Assembly: GCF_000714935.1 (NCBI RefSeq)
Contig: NZ_JMIR01000020.1
Span: 62,001-126,000, forward strand
From: Tumebacillus flagellatus
GTDB taxonomy: Bacteria > Bacillota > Bacilli > Tumebacillales > Tumebacillaceae
DNA length: 64,000 bases
Direction: 5' to 3'
Under the pieces are notes generated by a model. That model was not told where the DNA came from and searched no databases. It saw only the letters and a program-made list of their open reading frames with translations. The position numbers and the translations under genes are program-made. The number at the start of each line of letters is the position of its first letter. Position 1 is the first letter of the stretch. Below are positions 17,015 through 26,211 of the stretch, one piece after another.

Positions 17015-18851
17015 TGGCGATCTCCTCCGGGGATCCAAACACGGTCTGTTCCCACTTCTCCGGCAGCAGGCTCGGGATGTTTTGCTTCAAGAACGTCTCG
17101 TATTGCACGTTCGTCAATTCATACGTCGCCAATTGACCGCCGATGTTCTCGTGCATGAAATAGCGCACGCCCGGCAGGATGATGTCTTGCTCCAGCAAAT
17201 TGTCCGGAATCGTATCGGCGAGGTAGACCGACCCTTGGTACAAGATGCGGCTTCCGGTCGGTTGATGCGACGCGGTGAAGATCGATTGGTCGTAGCGCAG
17301 CGCGCTGACCAAGTCGTACGCGTGCTGTTCCCCGGCGATCTCGAACAGGTCTTCCTCGGTGATTTCGATCGCCAAGTTGTCGCGCTCCGCCGGCGACATC
17401 GCTTGCACGCGCTGGCGGTATACCTCGAACAGGTCGACCGGCGAGATGTCCAGAGCGTTGATCAAGAAATGAATGGTGAACGGATACTTGAAGAGGCACA
17501 TCGTGTAAAAGTCCACCAGAGCGGAGTAGTCGCGTTGGTCCATGTACGACTTCGAGTAATCGAGGAAGAAAAAGTTCGCGTAGATGTACGGGTTTTCTTC
17601 GATCGCGGTTTTGTGCTTGTCGTACAAGAAGTTCATCATCGACGTGTTCACATGATCCCAGTCCAGCACCAGCTTCTCCGATTCGCGCATCAGGCGGGTT
17701 CCGGTGTAGGGGCTGAGCAAGTTGATGAAGGACCGCCATGCGCCGTTGATCTTGCAGGCAAACGCCAAGCGCACCGTCGCTTCCACGTCTTCCTTCTCCT
17801 CTTCCGGGAACCCCAAGATGAACGAGGTCGTCGGCAAGATGCCGTTCTCCAAGCAGTGGCGCAGGGTCTTGTGGATCGCCGTCACTTTCAGGCGTTTTCC
17901 GATCACTTTCTGAATCTTCTCGGAAGCGCTTTCCACGCCGAAGAAGATGTAGTTGCAACCGGCAGCCGCCGTGATCTGACAGGTCTTCTCATCGAGGGTG
18001 TCGATGCGGGAACTGAAGCCCCAGTTGATCTTCAACCCGCGCTGCACGATCTGTTCGGCGATCCCGTGAATGTACGGTTTATTCGACGACAGATTGTCGT
18101 GCATCAAGTTAAAGTGCGTCACGCCGTACGTGTTGTGCAGGTACGCAATCTCATCGACGACACGCTCCGCTCCCATCACGCGGTACTTGCGCTCCCAGAC
18201 GATGCTGGTCGAGCAGAACACGCAGTCAAACGGGCATCCGCTGCCGGCGTAGATTTGCATATAGAGGTCTTTGGAGTGATCGATGTACGACTGCATATCC
18301 ACGAGATCGTACGCCGGGCGCGGCGAGAGCGTGATGTCTTTCATCAGCGGGCGCGGCGGTGTTTTCACCGGATTCCCTTCGCCGTCGCGGTACGCGATGC
18401 CGAGAGTTTCGGACAAGTCTTCGTCAAACTCCAGCTTGCCGAGCAGTTCCGGGAACGTGATCTCCCCTTCCCCGATCACGCAGCTGTCCACAGACGGAAA
18501 GCTGTTCAGCGTTTCCTCGGGACACAGCGAGACGTGCGGCCCGCCAAACGTGATGTGCACGTGCGGAGCGCGCTTTTTGATCTCGTTCGCCAAGTCGACG
18601 GCGAGCACATAGTTGCTGCACATGGCGGTGATCCCCACAAGATCGGGGCGGTTGCTCAAGATGTCCTCGGCTGCGCGCGCGGCAAACTCGGGGCTGTCCC
18701 AACTCGGGTCGAGTTCTTTGAGATAATCATAGTCACAGATGACCGGATGATGTCCGACCTCCCGGATCGCCGCGGCCAAGATCAGCAAGTTTAACGGGTA
18801 TCCGTTAAAGCCGCTCCCGGACAGCAACGGCCTTACAAGTGCAACTTTCAT
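17007..18851 (-). CDS. Cobalamin-binding radical SAM protein (class B type)
   Basis: 614 aa. An N-terminal B12-binding Rossmann domain (residues ~1-150; LVGITAMCSNYVLA, ITFGGPHVSLCPEE, CVIGEGEITFPELL) precedes a radical SAM core with C206-x3-C210-x2-C213 in GSGCPFDCVFC and SAM-contact regions GVTHFNLMHDNLSS and YIFFGVESASEKIQ. The ~200-residue C-terminal tail is unassigned. The class includes methyltransferases, cyclases and others. The ATG overlaps the stop of the gene upstream (ATGA), with GGAGG upstream. It is one of three radical SAM genes co-translated toward the 50-aa peptide gene. Confidence 0.88.
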   Translation of the reverse strand: MKVALVRPLLSGSGFNGYPLNLLILAAAIREVGHHPVICDYDYLKELDPSWDSPEFAARAAEDILSNRPDLVGITAMCSNYVLAVDLANEIKKRAPHVHITFGGPHVSLCPEETLNSFPSVDSCVIGEGEITFPELLGKLEFDEDLSETLGIAYRDGEGNPVKTPPRPLMKDITLSPRPAYDLVDMQSYIDHSKDLYMQIYAGSGCPFDCVFCSTSIVWERKYRVMGAERVVDEIAYLHNTYGVTHFNLMHDNLSSNKPYIHGIAEQIVQRGLKINWGFSSRIDTLDEKTCQITAAAGCNYIFFGVESASEKIQKVIGKRLKVTAIHKTLRHCLENGILPTTSFILGFPEEEKEDVEATVRLAFACKINGAWRSFINLLSPYTGTRLMRESEKLVLDWDHVNTSMMNFLYDKHKTAIEENPYIYANFFFLDYSKSYMDQRDYSALVDFYTMCLFKYPFTIHFLINALDISPVDLFEVYRQRVQAMSPAERDNLAIEITEEDLFEIAGEQHAYDLVSALRYDQSIFTASHQPTGSRILYQGSVYLADTIPDNLLEQDIILPGVRYFMHENIGGQLATYELTNVQYETFLKQNIPSLLPEKWEQTVFGSPEEIANA

Positions 18852-20926
18852 CGGCTTCCACCTCCAAGTAGGTTTGTGGGCACTGTCTGGCGCAACTTCA
18901 TCCGCAAGAGGCGTTGCAACGCCACGCCTTCGCGCAACTGTTCCAATTGTTCAATCCCGTCGAGCGTGGCGTACGCTTCCTGCCACCGGCCGTCCAGCCA
19001 CGCGTTCCAAGCGACCAGATATTGCCGATACGCCTCGTAGCCGATCCCGGTGGTTTTTTCCTTGTTCATGCGAAACACGCGGGGCGTGTCTTGGAACCTC
19101 TCTTCCAAGCGCGCCGCCAACACGCGGGGCGCTTCCGGCGCCGAGTAGATCAACGCGCTCAACCCGCCGTCGCTCTTCCCCGGTCCGTAGTAGCCGGACG
19201 CGTCGGGATTCTCCAGAAATTGCTTCCCAAACGGCGTGCCCGGATAGATGCGCACCCCGACGTTGTAGTAAAACGTGAACCCGCGCTTCGCATGCTCTTT
19301 CATCCGTTGCATCGCATACGCCAGCGTCGATTCGTCCTCTCCCGGTCCGCCGAGCAAGATCCCCGCGTACAGCTGGATATGCCCGATGTACGGTTCAAAC
19401 GCGTCGAGGATCGCTTCCAAGTCCTTCTCGCGGAAGTTCTTATGGTAGCTTTGCAACACGCGATCATCGAAATGGTCGAACGCGAACTTGAACCGGTACA
19501 ACCCGGACTCCACCAGCAGGGGAATCGCAGCCGCTTCAAACGGCCTTGCGTTCAAATACGCGGTCCACAAAATCTCATGATGCAAGTTGCGGCGAACGAT
19601 CTCCTTCGCCAGCCCCGTCAAACGATCCATCGGGACGTTGGCTTCCGAGTCCGCGATGTGAAACACGCGAATCCCGTAGCGGCGCAGCGAGAACTCGATC
19701 TCGTCGACGACTTGCTCCACCGACCGAAAGCTCATGCGCATCCGGTTGACCGACTCGACGCAATAGCTGCACGCCAGCGGACAGCCTTGCGCACCGCGCA
19801 CCGGCTCGGGCAGATAGTCGCGGACGTTTTTGTACGAGAACGCCCACGTGCGTTTGATGCGCGGCGTTTGCGTCAACACGCGCGTTCGCGCCGCATCGTT
19901 TCGCCGCACCGCTCCGCCTTCCCGCCAGAGGGCGCTTGGCAATTGTGACCAGAGTTCACGAAACTTGCCGTGATCGCCGGGGTCGGCTCCCAACACGTCG
20001 GAAGTCCAGGCCTCGCACAACTGCGAGATCGCCGGATCTGCCGCGCCGTAGATGCCGTACTCCAGTTGCAACGCATCCAAAAACTGCTCCGGTGACATCC
20101 CGAACGCCGCTCCGCCGATAAAAACCGGCCCGCGAAACCCGCGCAACGCCTCCGCCACCCGCCGAACTTCCGGAAACATCTCCAACGTATCGACCGACTC
20201 GGGATCTCCGTCCAACGAGTGGATGATCAGCGCGTCGTCCATGTTGCGAAACGAGATGCCGATCATCTGCGGTTGAAAGCGGTCGACCAGCTCTTGCAAA
20301 CCGCGCATCGGGTCGAGAAACTCCGTGAACGGATTGGTCAGTTTCGTCACGAACCCGCTCTCCCGGCAGATGCTGTCGAGAATCTCCAGCCCGTACGGCC
20401 CTGCCAACAAGTCGATGTACGGATTGGCGTAGACCCACAGGATGCGGCCCGACTCCCGAGGCGGAGTTTGGAGATCAAAACAGACGCGGTCTTGCACGAT
20501 CCGTTTCTGCTCGTCACCGAACACCCACTTCCCTGCCGACCGCTGCAACAACGGACGCTCGCGTCCTTCCTGCCGACGGTCATCGGCCCAACCCAACAGC
20601 ACATCGGAAAACGCTTGCAAAAGCGCCTCCCTCGAACAGCCGGAAGCGAAAATCACGTTCCGCCACCCGTGCTCCCACTCCGGGCTCTCCCCGCACACAT
20701 GGAGATCGGCAGGCCGCCCCTCCACGGTGAGCGAGTCGCAATCGACAAGCAAGATCGGTTGGGTGCGGGAAACGCTCAATCCCGTCAACCGAACTTGGTT
20801 ATTTGAAATTTCAGTCATGATCGGCTGCGCTGAAATAGTTTCATCGAACACCAGATTCAGCCCAAACGCCGTTGCAAGTTCCGTAAGGGGCGCGACGGGA
20901 CAGTCACCACGGCCCAGCCATTGCAC
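18848..20926 (-). CDS. Cobalamin-binding radical SAM protein with a novel N-terminal extension
   Basis: 692 aa. Residues ~1-150 match nothing I recognise. A B12-binding-like domain follows (~160-310; RILWVYANPYIDLL, MIGISFRNMDDALI, FIGGAAFGMSPEQF), then the radical SAM core with C382-x3-C386-x2-C389 in GAQGCPLACSYC, and IYPGTPFGKQF. The general layout resembles B12-dependent radical SAM methyltransferases such as ThnK/TokK. First gene of the operon. The start is uncertain: GTG 20926 has no clear ribosome binding site, while an in-frame CTG about 36 bases upstream follows AAGGGTGGTGAAGG, and the intervening sequence looks coding. Confidence 0.85.
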   Translation of the reverse strand: MQWLGRGDCPVAPLTELATAFGLNLVFDETISAQPIMTEISNNQVRLTGLSVSRTQPILLVDCDSLTVEGRPADLHVCGESPEWEHGWRNVIFASGCSREALLQAFSDVLLGWADDRRQEGRERPLLQRSAGKWVFGDEQKRIVQDRVCFDLQTPPRESGRILWVYANPYIDLLAGPYGLEILDSICRESGFVTKLTNPFTEFLDPMRGLQELVDRFQPQMIGISFRNMDDALIIHSLDGDPESVDTLEMFPEVRRVAEALRGFRGPVFIGGAAFGMSPEQFLDALQLEYGIYGAADPAISQLCEAWTSDVLGADPGDHGKFRELWSQLPSALWREGGAVRRNDAARTRVLTQTPRIKRTWAFSYKNVRDYLPEPVRGAQGCPLACSYCVESVNRMRMSFRSVEQVVDEIEFSLRRYGIRVFHIADSEANVPMDRLTGLAKEIVRRNLHHEILWTAYLNARPFEAAAIPLLVESGLYRFKFAFDHFDDRVLQSYHKNFREKDLEAILDAFEPYIGHIQLYAGILLGGPGEDESTLAYAMQRMKEHAKRGFTFYYNVGVRIYPGTPFGKQFLENPDASGYYGPGKSDGGLSALIYSAPEAPRVLAARLEERFQDTPRVFRMNKEKTTGIGYEAYRQYLVAWNAWLDGRWQEAYATLDGIEQLEQLREGVALQRLLRMKLRQTVPTNLLGGGSR

Positions 20927-21101
20927 GTGAAGAGTATGATCTCGTGCCTGTATCGGTTCCAGTCGTCCTTCACCACCCTTTGTTTGTAGTTTATATATAT
21001 GACTGAATGATCAAAACATGTTTTTATTTAAAAAAATATTATCATATCAACCAACTTTTTGGAATCCCTATTTTCTAAATATTCAAAAGGAATATACAAA
21101 C

Positions 21102-21130
21102 AAAAAAAGCCGCCCGCATCTGCGGACGAC
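21102..21130 (-). terminator. Terminator after the dienelactone hydrolase gene
   Basis: A 9-bp stem with two G-U pairs (GTCGTCCGC / GCGGGCGGC) around a 4-base loop, followed on the minus strand by seven T's. The remaining ~170 bases up to 20927 are AT-rich and presumably hold the radical SAM operon's promoter, but I could not fix one. Confidence 0.8.
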
Positions 21131-21169
21131 CTCTTGCCTGCTGTTATCAATTTTGTTTGCACGCTTGCC

Positions 21170-21991
21170 TTACGCTTGCACCAACACCGTGCGGAAGAAT
21201 TCCAGCGACTGCGCCAACGCGTCGCGCGCGGCGTCGACGTTGTAAGAAACGCGGGTGTCGTTAAAAAACGCATGACTTGCGCCCGGGTAGATTTGGTATT
21301 CGAACTCTTTGCCCGCTTCTTGCATCGCTTTGGCGTAGTCCGGAATCATCGCGTTGATGTTCGGGTCGTTTTCGCCGAAGAAGCCCAGCACCGGGCAGGA
21401 GACGTTCGCGGTGTTCTCCGGGTTCAGACGGCCGTAGAACACGATCGCGCCGCCCAAGTCGGTCTGATTCGCCAGCGCTGCAGAGAGCATGCCACCCATG
21501 CAGAAGCCGACGGAGCCGACTTTTTGCCCAAAGCTGTGTTCGTAGGTCTTCAAGAAATCAACGGTGCCCTGCAGAATCGAGAGGAACACCGGACCGTTCG
21601 CCGCCATGCCGCCAAACAGCGCCATCATCGTTTCCGAAACTTCCGTGCGGGTCGGCTCCGGCAGTTTCGCCAGTTCTGCGGCACGCTGTTCTTCATCAAA
21701 CCATGCGCCGTGCGGAAGGGAATCGAGGAATTTCTTCGCCGCTTCGATGCGGTTCTCTTCCAGACCCGGTTTGCGCTTGCCGCCCTCTGCGTAGAGATCC
21801 GGCGCCACCGCGAGATATCCCGCTTCGGCAAAACGGCGTGCCACATGACGGATGTGCTCGTCGGTGCCCCAAATCTCTTGAATCACCACGACGACCGGAA
21901 GCGGAGTCTTGGCATTCTCCAAGCGCGCGGTGTACAGGCTGATCTGTTGGCCGCCCTGTTCCACTTGCAGCCATTCGGTATGTAACGTCAT
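21170..21991 (-). CDS. Dienelactone hydrolase family protein
   Basis: 273 aa alpha/beta hydrolase. The family triad is visible: nucleophile Cys in GFCMGGML, Asp in GFFGENDPNI and His in PGASHAFFN. No signal peptide. These enzymes hydrolyse lactones or esters in the cytoplasm; carboxymethylenebutenolidase is the classic activity, but many members have other substrates. Single gene, followed by its own terminator and unrelated to the radical SAM operon. Confidence 0.88.
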   Translation of the reverse strand: MTLHTEWLQVEQGGQQISLYTARLENAKTPLPVVVVIQEIWGTDEHIRHVARRFAEAGYLAVAPDLYAEGGKRKPGLEENRIEAAKKFLDSLPHGAWFDEEQRAAELAKLPEPTRTEVSETMMALFGGMAANGPVFLSILQGTVDFLKTYEHSFGQKVGSVGFCMGGMLSAALANQTDLGGAIVFYGRLNPENTANVSCPVLGFFGENDPNINAMIPDYAKAMQEAGKEFEYQIYPGASHAFFNDTRVSYNVDAARDALAQSLEFFRTVLVQA

Positions 21992-22065
21992 CAGTCTCTT
22001 CCTCCCTCATGGTTGTACTCTTTTTAGAATGCCATAAACTCCCTGCGTCGTGTTTGTCGATTGTG

Positions 22066-23133
22066 TTACGAAAGTTGATTTTTTCGCGGTCGAAGAAACA
22101 GCAAGAGCAACAGCGGCACCAGCACGCCGTACACCGCCATGACGGCCGGCCACGCGTAGTTGAGTTTCAGCAATTGGATCGAGTTTTCAAAAAACCACAT
22201 CGAACACGTCATCGCCATCGCGCCCACCCCGGTCGTCAGCCGTTGGGCGGACGCGCTCGGGAACACGCGGTGCAGGCCGTGCGAGACGATGTACACCCCG
22301 TAGCCGATCTTGGTGACGATCGAAGGCAGCCAAATCGAAATGACGGCGATGTCAAAACGGTCCAAGAAGTCGGTGATGCGAATCTGGCGGATCAACTCGA
22401 TGTTCGGATACATAAACCGGGAGCCGATGTGCGGTCCCAACGTCAACAAGTCCAACGCGATGAGCAACGTCAAGAAAAACACGCCGCCGCCAAGCCCGAT
22501 CAGCCCGTTGCGCATGTTGAAGATCTTATAAGGCAGGATGAACGGCAAGATCAGGATTTCGGTCAGATAGCCAAACGCCATCCACCCGCTTTTCAGCACT
22601 TGCGGAATTCCGCTGTCCAAGACCGGTTTGAAGTAGCGCGGCTCAAACTCCTTGGCGGTCAACAGCGGCAACGTCAACACGACGAGCAACAGCAGCGGCA
22701 GGTACAACTCCGTGATGCGCCCGAGCATCTCGATCCCGCCGCGGGCAATGAAAACGATCGTGACGGCGACGAGGAGCGAGATTGCCATCAGCGGCGTTTT
22801 TTGCAGGAGCTGGATGTTCACGAAGTCGGTCAACATCCGCAAGTCGCGGCACAAGATGAAAAAAATCAACAGCGTGTACAGAAGCACGACGCCTCGCCCT
22901 GCCACCTTGAAGCGGCGAACCAACGCTTCATAGAGGTCAGACCCTTCAAAGCGCTTGGACACCCGAATCAACATCCACAAACACACCGCCACGACCGCGC
23001 CTGCCAGCAGATACACCAACCAGGAATCTTGCCGGGAGAGGCCCATCAGTTGGGCCGGGAGAGAAATCAAGGTCGCGTCGAAGCTGATGCCCGCTCCCAT
23101 CCACATCGCTTGACGTTTTGAGATCCGTTCCAT
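22066..23133 (-). CDS. Spore germinant receptor B subunit (GerAB/GerKB family permease-like)
   Basis: 355 aa with about ten membrane segments, an APC-type transporter fold used in germinant receptors. It starts MERISKRQAMWMG and has the family-like GLSRQDSWLVYLLAG and RDLRMLTDFVNI segments. The B subunit sits in the spore inner membrane and binds the small-molecule germinant. It is last in an operon with A and C subunits and a small membrane protein; the gene order A-C-small-B is seen here. Confidence 0.92.
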   Translation of the reverse strand: MERISKRQAMWMGAGISFDATLISLPAQLMGLSRQDSWLVYLLAGAVVAVCLWMLIRVSKRFEGSDLYEALVRRFKVAGRGVVLLYTLLIFFILCRDLRMLTDFVNIQLLQKTPLMAISLLVAVTIVFIARGGIEMLGRITELYLPLLLLVVLTLPLLTAKEFEPRYFKPVLDSGIPQVLKSGWMAFGYLTEILILPFILPYKIFNMRNGLIGLGGGVFFLTLLIALDLLTLGPHIGSRFMYPNIELIRQIRITDFLDRFDIAVISIWLPSIVTKIGYGVYIVSHGLHRVFPSASAQRLTTGVGAMAMTCSMWFFENSIQLLKLNYAWPAVMAVYGVLVPLLLLLFLRPRKNQLS

Positions 23134-23145
23134 AAGTGCGCTCCT

Positions 23146-23376
23146 TTACTCCCCGCTCACATTCAAAAGCGCGACCGGGGCCAGCAAGTGTTCCAGCCAC
23201 GTCGACGGCCGCACGGGGGTTGCGACCGCTCCGAGATAGATCCAGATGCAGCAGGAGAGCCCCAGCATGGAAAAGTAGAGCAGGCGCGTGCTGCCGGGCT
23301 CTCGTTTGATCAACCGCCATTCCAGCAGGAGGACGAGTCCGATCGTCAGAATCGCTTGCACGATCACGGTGTTCAT
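23146..23376 (-). CDS. Small membrane protein of the germinant receptor operon
   Basis: 76 aa with two hydrophobic segments (VQAILTIGLVLLL and LYFSMLGLSCCIWIYLG). It overlaps the gerC-type stop by 4 nt (ATGA). Small two-TM proteins (GerD-subunit or 2TM type) are encoded in several germinant receptor operons and influence receptor function. I cannot assign it to a named one. Confidence 0.75.
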   Translation of the reverse strand: MNTVIVQAILTIGLVLLLEWRLIKREPGSTRLLYFSMLGLSCCIWIYLGAVATPVRPSTWLEHLLAPVALLNVSGE

Positions 23377-24560
23377 CGCTTGATCTCCCCTTCCTTGTAC
23401 CCGAACGGCAAATTGATCGAGCCCGTGTGCACGATGTGAATCTGCGAAATCACCTCGACGCTCATCGCTTCATAATGCGATTGCCAGTCTTGGCGGAGCT
23501 TTTTCCATTGATCCGGGAATTCGCGGTAGACAGTGTCGCCAAAGCCGATCGGGTCGGATTGGTACTCCTTGCGCAAGAGATCGATCGTGTGCAGGATCGT
23601 TTTTTGCATCTGGAGGTCCAGTTGCATCTCCAGCGCTTCCAGATTCGATTGCGCCGTCATGTCATAGTCGGACGAGTTTTCCAGCACCGACCCTCTGCCG
23701 CGAATCTTCAAGCGCATCTTGAGTTTGCCGCCCTGAAACTCCGGATGGATGTCGGTGTCCACGTTTTGCAAGAGAACGGAGATTTCCCCCTTCCCTTTGG
23801 GGGCTGGCAAGACGTATAGAGGTTGCAGCGCTTGGTTCATGACGACGAGCATGCCTTTGGAGTCGTCTTCGTTCAAGATTCCGGCGAGTTTCCCTTCTTT
23901 GAAGACCGCCATGCCGCTGAGTTTGATCGTGGTTTTTTCCTTGCCGGAGCCGGATTGCGTTTTGGCGACTTCAAACGCGGGGGCGATCGGATCGATGCCG
24001 TCGGAGAGCAACGTTTCGATGAAGTGTTTTGCCGTGCGCGGTTTGCGCATTGAATTCTGCGCCAGTTCGCGCATCATCTCCGCCGGAAACTGCTCGATGC
24101 TCTGCTCGGTGTTCAGCACGTTGCGCGTCTCGCCCTTCGTGATCATCACAAACGTGCCGAGGCGGTTTTGCGGGATGCGGGCGATGATGTCCATGTATTG
24201 CTTGACGCCTTCGCGTGCCGCTTCTTCGCCGATCAACAGCACGCGGCGGTGTGCGTAATACAGTTGGCGGGACAGCGAACTCTGCTGCTTCTCGTTGGCT
24301 TCGCGAACCGTTTTGCCCGTCATCGATTCCACGTACCAAGATTTCTCCCCTGACGTGCCGCCCCCGCCGCCGCTGCCTCCGATGCCGCCGAGTTGGCTGG
24401 GCAGCGGCACTTGGATCGAGACGCGGTAGTTGTCGCCGACCTTGTCAAATCCCGTGGCCATCACAAACGCCACGTCGTTGATTTCGCGGCGGTCCCAACA
24501 GCCGGCGAGCACCAGCGGCGCGAACAGGAACCCCGCCAGCCACGCGCGTTTGGCTTTCAT
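23373..24560 (-). CDS. Ger(x)C family germination lipoprotein
   Basis: 395 aa. It has an N-terminal signal peptide with lipobox LVLAGC, then WDRREINDVAFV, the typical first motif of mature GerC proteins. A Gly-rich loop (GGIGGSGGGGG, residues ~58-68) is an unusual insertion. The C-terminal domain includes DIHPEFQGGKLKMRLKI. The lipoprotein anchors to the outer face of the spore inner membrane in the receptor complex. The ATG overlaps the upstream stop by one base (TGATG). Confidence 0.93.
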   Translation of the reverse strand: MKAKRAWLAGFLFAPLVLAGCWDRREINDVAFVMATGFDKVGDNYRVSIQVPLPSQLGGIGGSGGGGGTSGEKSWYVESMTGKTVREANEKQQSSLSRQLYYAHRRVLLIGEEAAREGVKQYMDIIARIPQNRLGTFVMITKGETRNVLNTEQSIEQFPAEMMRELAQNSMRKPRTAKHFIETLLSDGIDPIAPAFEVAKTQSGSGKEKTTIKLSGMAVFKEGKLAGILNEDDSKGMLVVMNQALQPLYVLPAPKGKGEISVLLQNVDTDIHPEFQGGKLKMRLKIRGRGSVLENSSDYDMTAQSNLEALEMQLDLQMQKTILHTIDLLRKEYQSDPIGFGDTVYREFPDQWKKLRQDWQSHYEAMSVEVISQIHIVHTGSINLPFGYKEGEIKR

Positions 24561-26101
24561 CAGGCATCGCCTCCCGATCCGTTTTCAGGCGACGGTTTGA
24601 GCGAGCGCAGGCGTTTGCGGTTTTTTTTCGAAAACGTGCTGGGGCGCTTGGTTTGGTTCCACCACGGCGTGCGCACCAGGATGTCTTTGAGTTCCGTTTT
24701 GTTAAACGGAGTGATGCCGGAGAGGTACGGCACGCCAAACGAGCGCAAATGGCAGAGATGCACTGTCAACAGCATCGTGGCGATCACCAATCCGAAGACG
24801 CCGAACAACCCCGCCGCCACCATCATCGGAAAGCGCAGCATCCGCACGGCGATGGAAGCGTTGTAACGGGGAATCGTAAACGACGCGATCCCGGTCAGCG
24901 AGACGATGATGACCATCGGCGCCGAGACGATCCCCGCCTGCACCGCCGCTTGCCCGATCACGAGCGCCCCGAGGATGGAGACGGCTTGGCCCACCGTCTT
25001 CGGCAAGCGAATCCCCGCTTCCCGCAACGCTTCAAACGCGATCTCCATGATAAACGCCTCCACGATCGCCGGAAACGGAATGCTCTCCCTCGCCGTCGCG
25101 ACCGAAAGCAACAAACTCGTCGGCAGCATGTCTTGGTGAAACGTCGTCACGGCGATATAGAGCGCCGGCAAATACAGCGCGAGGAACAAAAACACATACC
25201 GGAGCCACCGGAGCAAATTCGCGACGATGTAGCGTTCGTAATAATCTTCGCTCGCTTGCAAAAACTGCCAGAACGTCACCGGCCCGGTCAGCACAAACGG
25301 CGTCCCGTCGACGAAGATCGCAAACCGCCCCTCCAACAGCTGCGCGGCGATCGTGTCCGGCCGCTCGGAGTACTGCATCTGCGGAAACGGCGAATAGGGC
25401 TGGTCTTCGATAAATTCCTCGATGTACGCGCTCTCCAGCACCCCGTCGATTTTGATGCGCTCCAGCCGTTTGTGCACCTCTTCGATCACGGCGGGGTCGA
25501 CGAGGTTCTCCATATAGCACAACAACACCCGCGTCTTGGTGTGTTCCCCGATCGAGAACGACCGGGTTTTCAGCGACGCGGACTTGATCTTAAAGCGCAA
25601 CAGCCCGAGGTTGACGGAAAGGCTTTCCGTAAATCCTTCACGCGGCCCGCGAATCACCGCTTCGGTCGCCGGTTCTTCCACCCCGCGCCGCGTGCCTCCG
25701 GTCGCGCTTAAGATCAGCGCTTCGGGGCACCCGTCGAGAAACAGCACCGCGTTGCCGTCGAGCACGGCGTTGATCGCGTCTTGCTGCTTGTCGATTTTCA
25801 GCACTTGTGAAAGTGTGATCACGCGTTGCTCCAAGTCTTGCGTGCTGGTTTCGTCCACTGCGTCCAGCCTTTTTACATGGAGCAACAACGGCTTCAGCGC
25901 GTTCTCATGCAGGTCATCCGCTTTGATCAACGCGTCCAAAAACACCAGAAAAGCCCGTTCCTGTTCAAATTCGATCTCGCGAAACACAAGGTCAGAGCAG
26001 TGCTTGAACGCATTGACAAACAGCTCGTGATTCTCCTCCAGCGCAGAAGAGAGTTTTTCATCACCCGTATGGGATTTGCGTATCGAGGAAGATTGGGTCA
26101 T
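24560..26101 (-). CDS. Spore germinant receptor A subunit (GerA family)
   Basis: 513 aa from ATG 26101, preceded by AAAAGGGTGG; an in-frame start 45 bases upstream is less likely. A soluble N-terminal half contains GPREGFTESLSVNLGLLR, a strongly conserved GerA motif, and AVLFLDGCPEAL. The C-terminal half carries membrane segments and IPFPAIVEAFIMEIAFEALREAG, also highly conserved, followed by GQAAVQAGIVSAPMVI. A very basic C-terminal tail (SKKNRKRLRSLK) is present. First gene of the ger operon, divergent from thrS. Confidence 0.95.
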   Translation of the reverse strand: MTQSSSIRKSHTGDEKLSSALEENHELFVNAFKHCSDLVFREIEFEQERAFLVFLDALIKADDLHENALKPLLLHVKRLDAVDETSTQDLEQRVITLSQVLKIDKQQDAINAVLDGNAVLFLDGCPEALILSATGGTRRGVEEPATEAVIRGPREGFTESLSVNLGLLRFKIKSASLKTRSFSIGEHTKTRVLLCYMENLVDPAVIEEVHKRLERIKIDGVLESAYIEEFIEDQPYSPFPQMQYSERPDTIAAQLLEGRFAIFVDGTPFVLTGPVTFWQFLQASEDYYERYIVANLLRWLRYVFLFLALYLPALYIAVTTFHQDMLPTSLLLSVATARESIPFPAIVEAFIMEIAFEALREAGIRLPKTVGQAVSILGALVIGQAAVQAGIVSAPMVIIVSLTGIASFTIPRYNASIAVRMLRFPMMVAAGLFGVFGLVIATMLLTVHLCHLRSFGVPYLSGITPFNKTELKDILVRTPWWNQTKRPSTFSKKNRKRLRSLKPSPENGSGGDA

Positions 26102-26176
26102 CTCGCCCACCCTTTTCTGAGAGGAAGTCAAGGGGATTATTCCCAACCCGCTGGAAAAACATGCTCAAAAATAGGC

Positions 26177-26205
26177 TTGCTTTTCCTTCTCAAATGCTCT
26201 ATAGT
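26177..26205 (+). promoter_or_regulatory. Sigma-A-like promoter for the thrS T-box transcript
   Basis: TTGCTT (26177-26182) and TATAGT (26200-26205) are 17 bases apart; transcription would start near 26212, just before the T-box leader. Confidence 0.65.
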
Positions 26206-26211
26206 GACTCC

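Noticed and set aside
20927-21060. Promoter for the radical SAM operon (for example TATATA or TATAAA near 20992)
   Set aside because: Several AT-rich hexamers exist but none has a -35 at the right distance, so I do not assign one.
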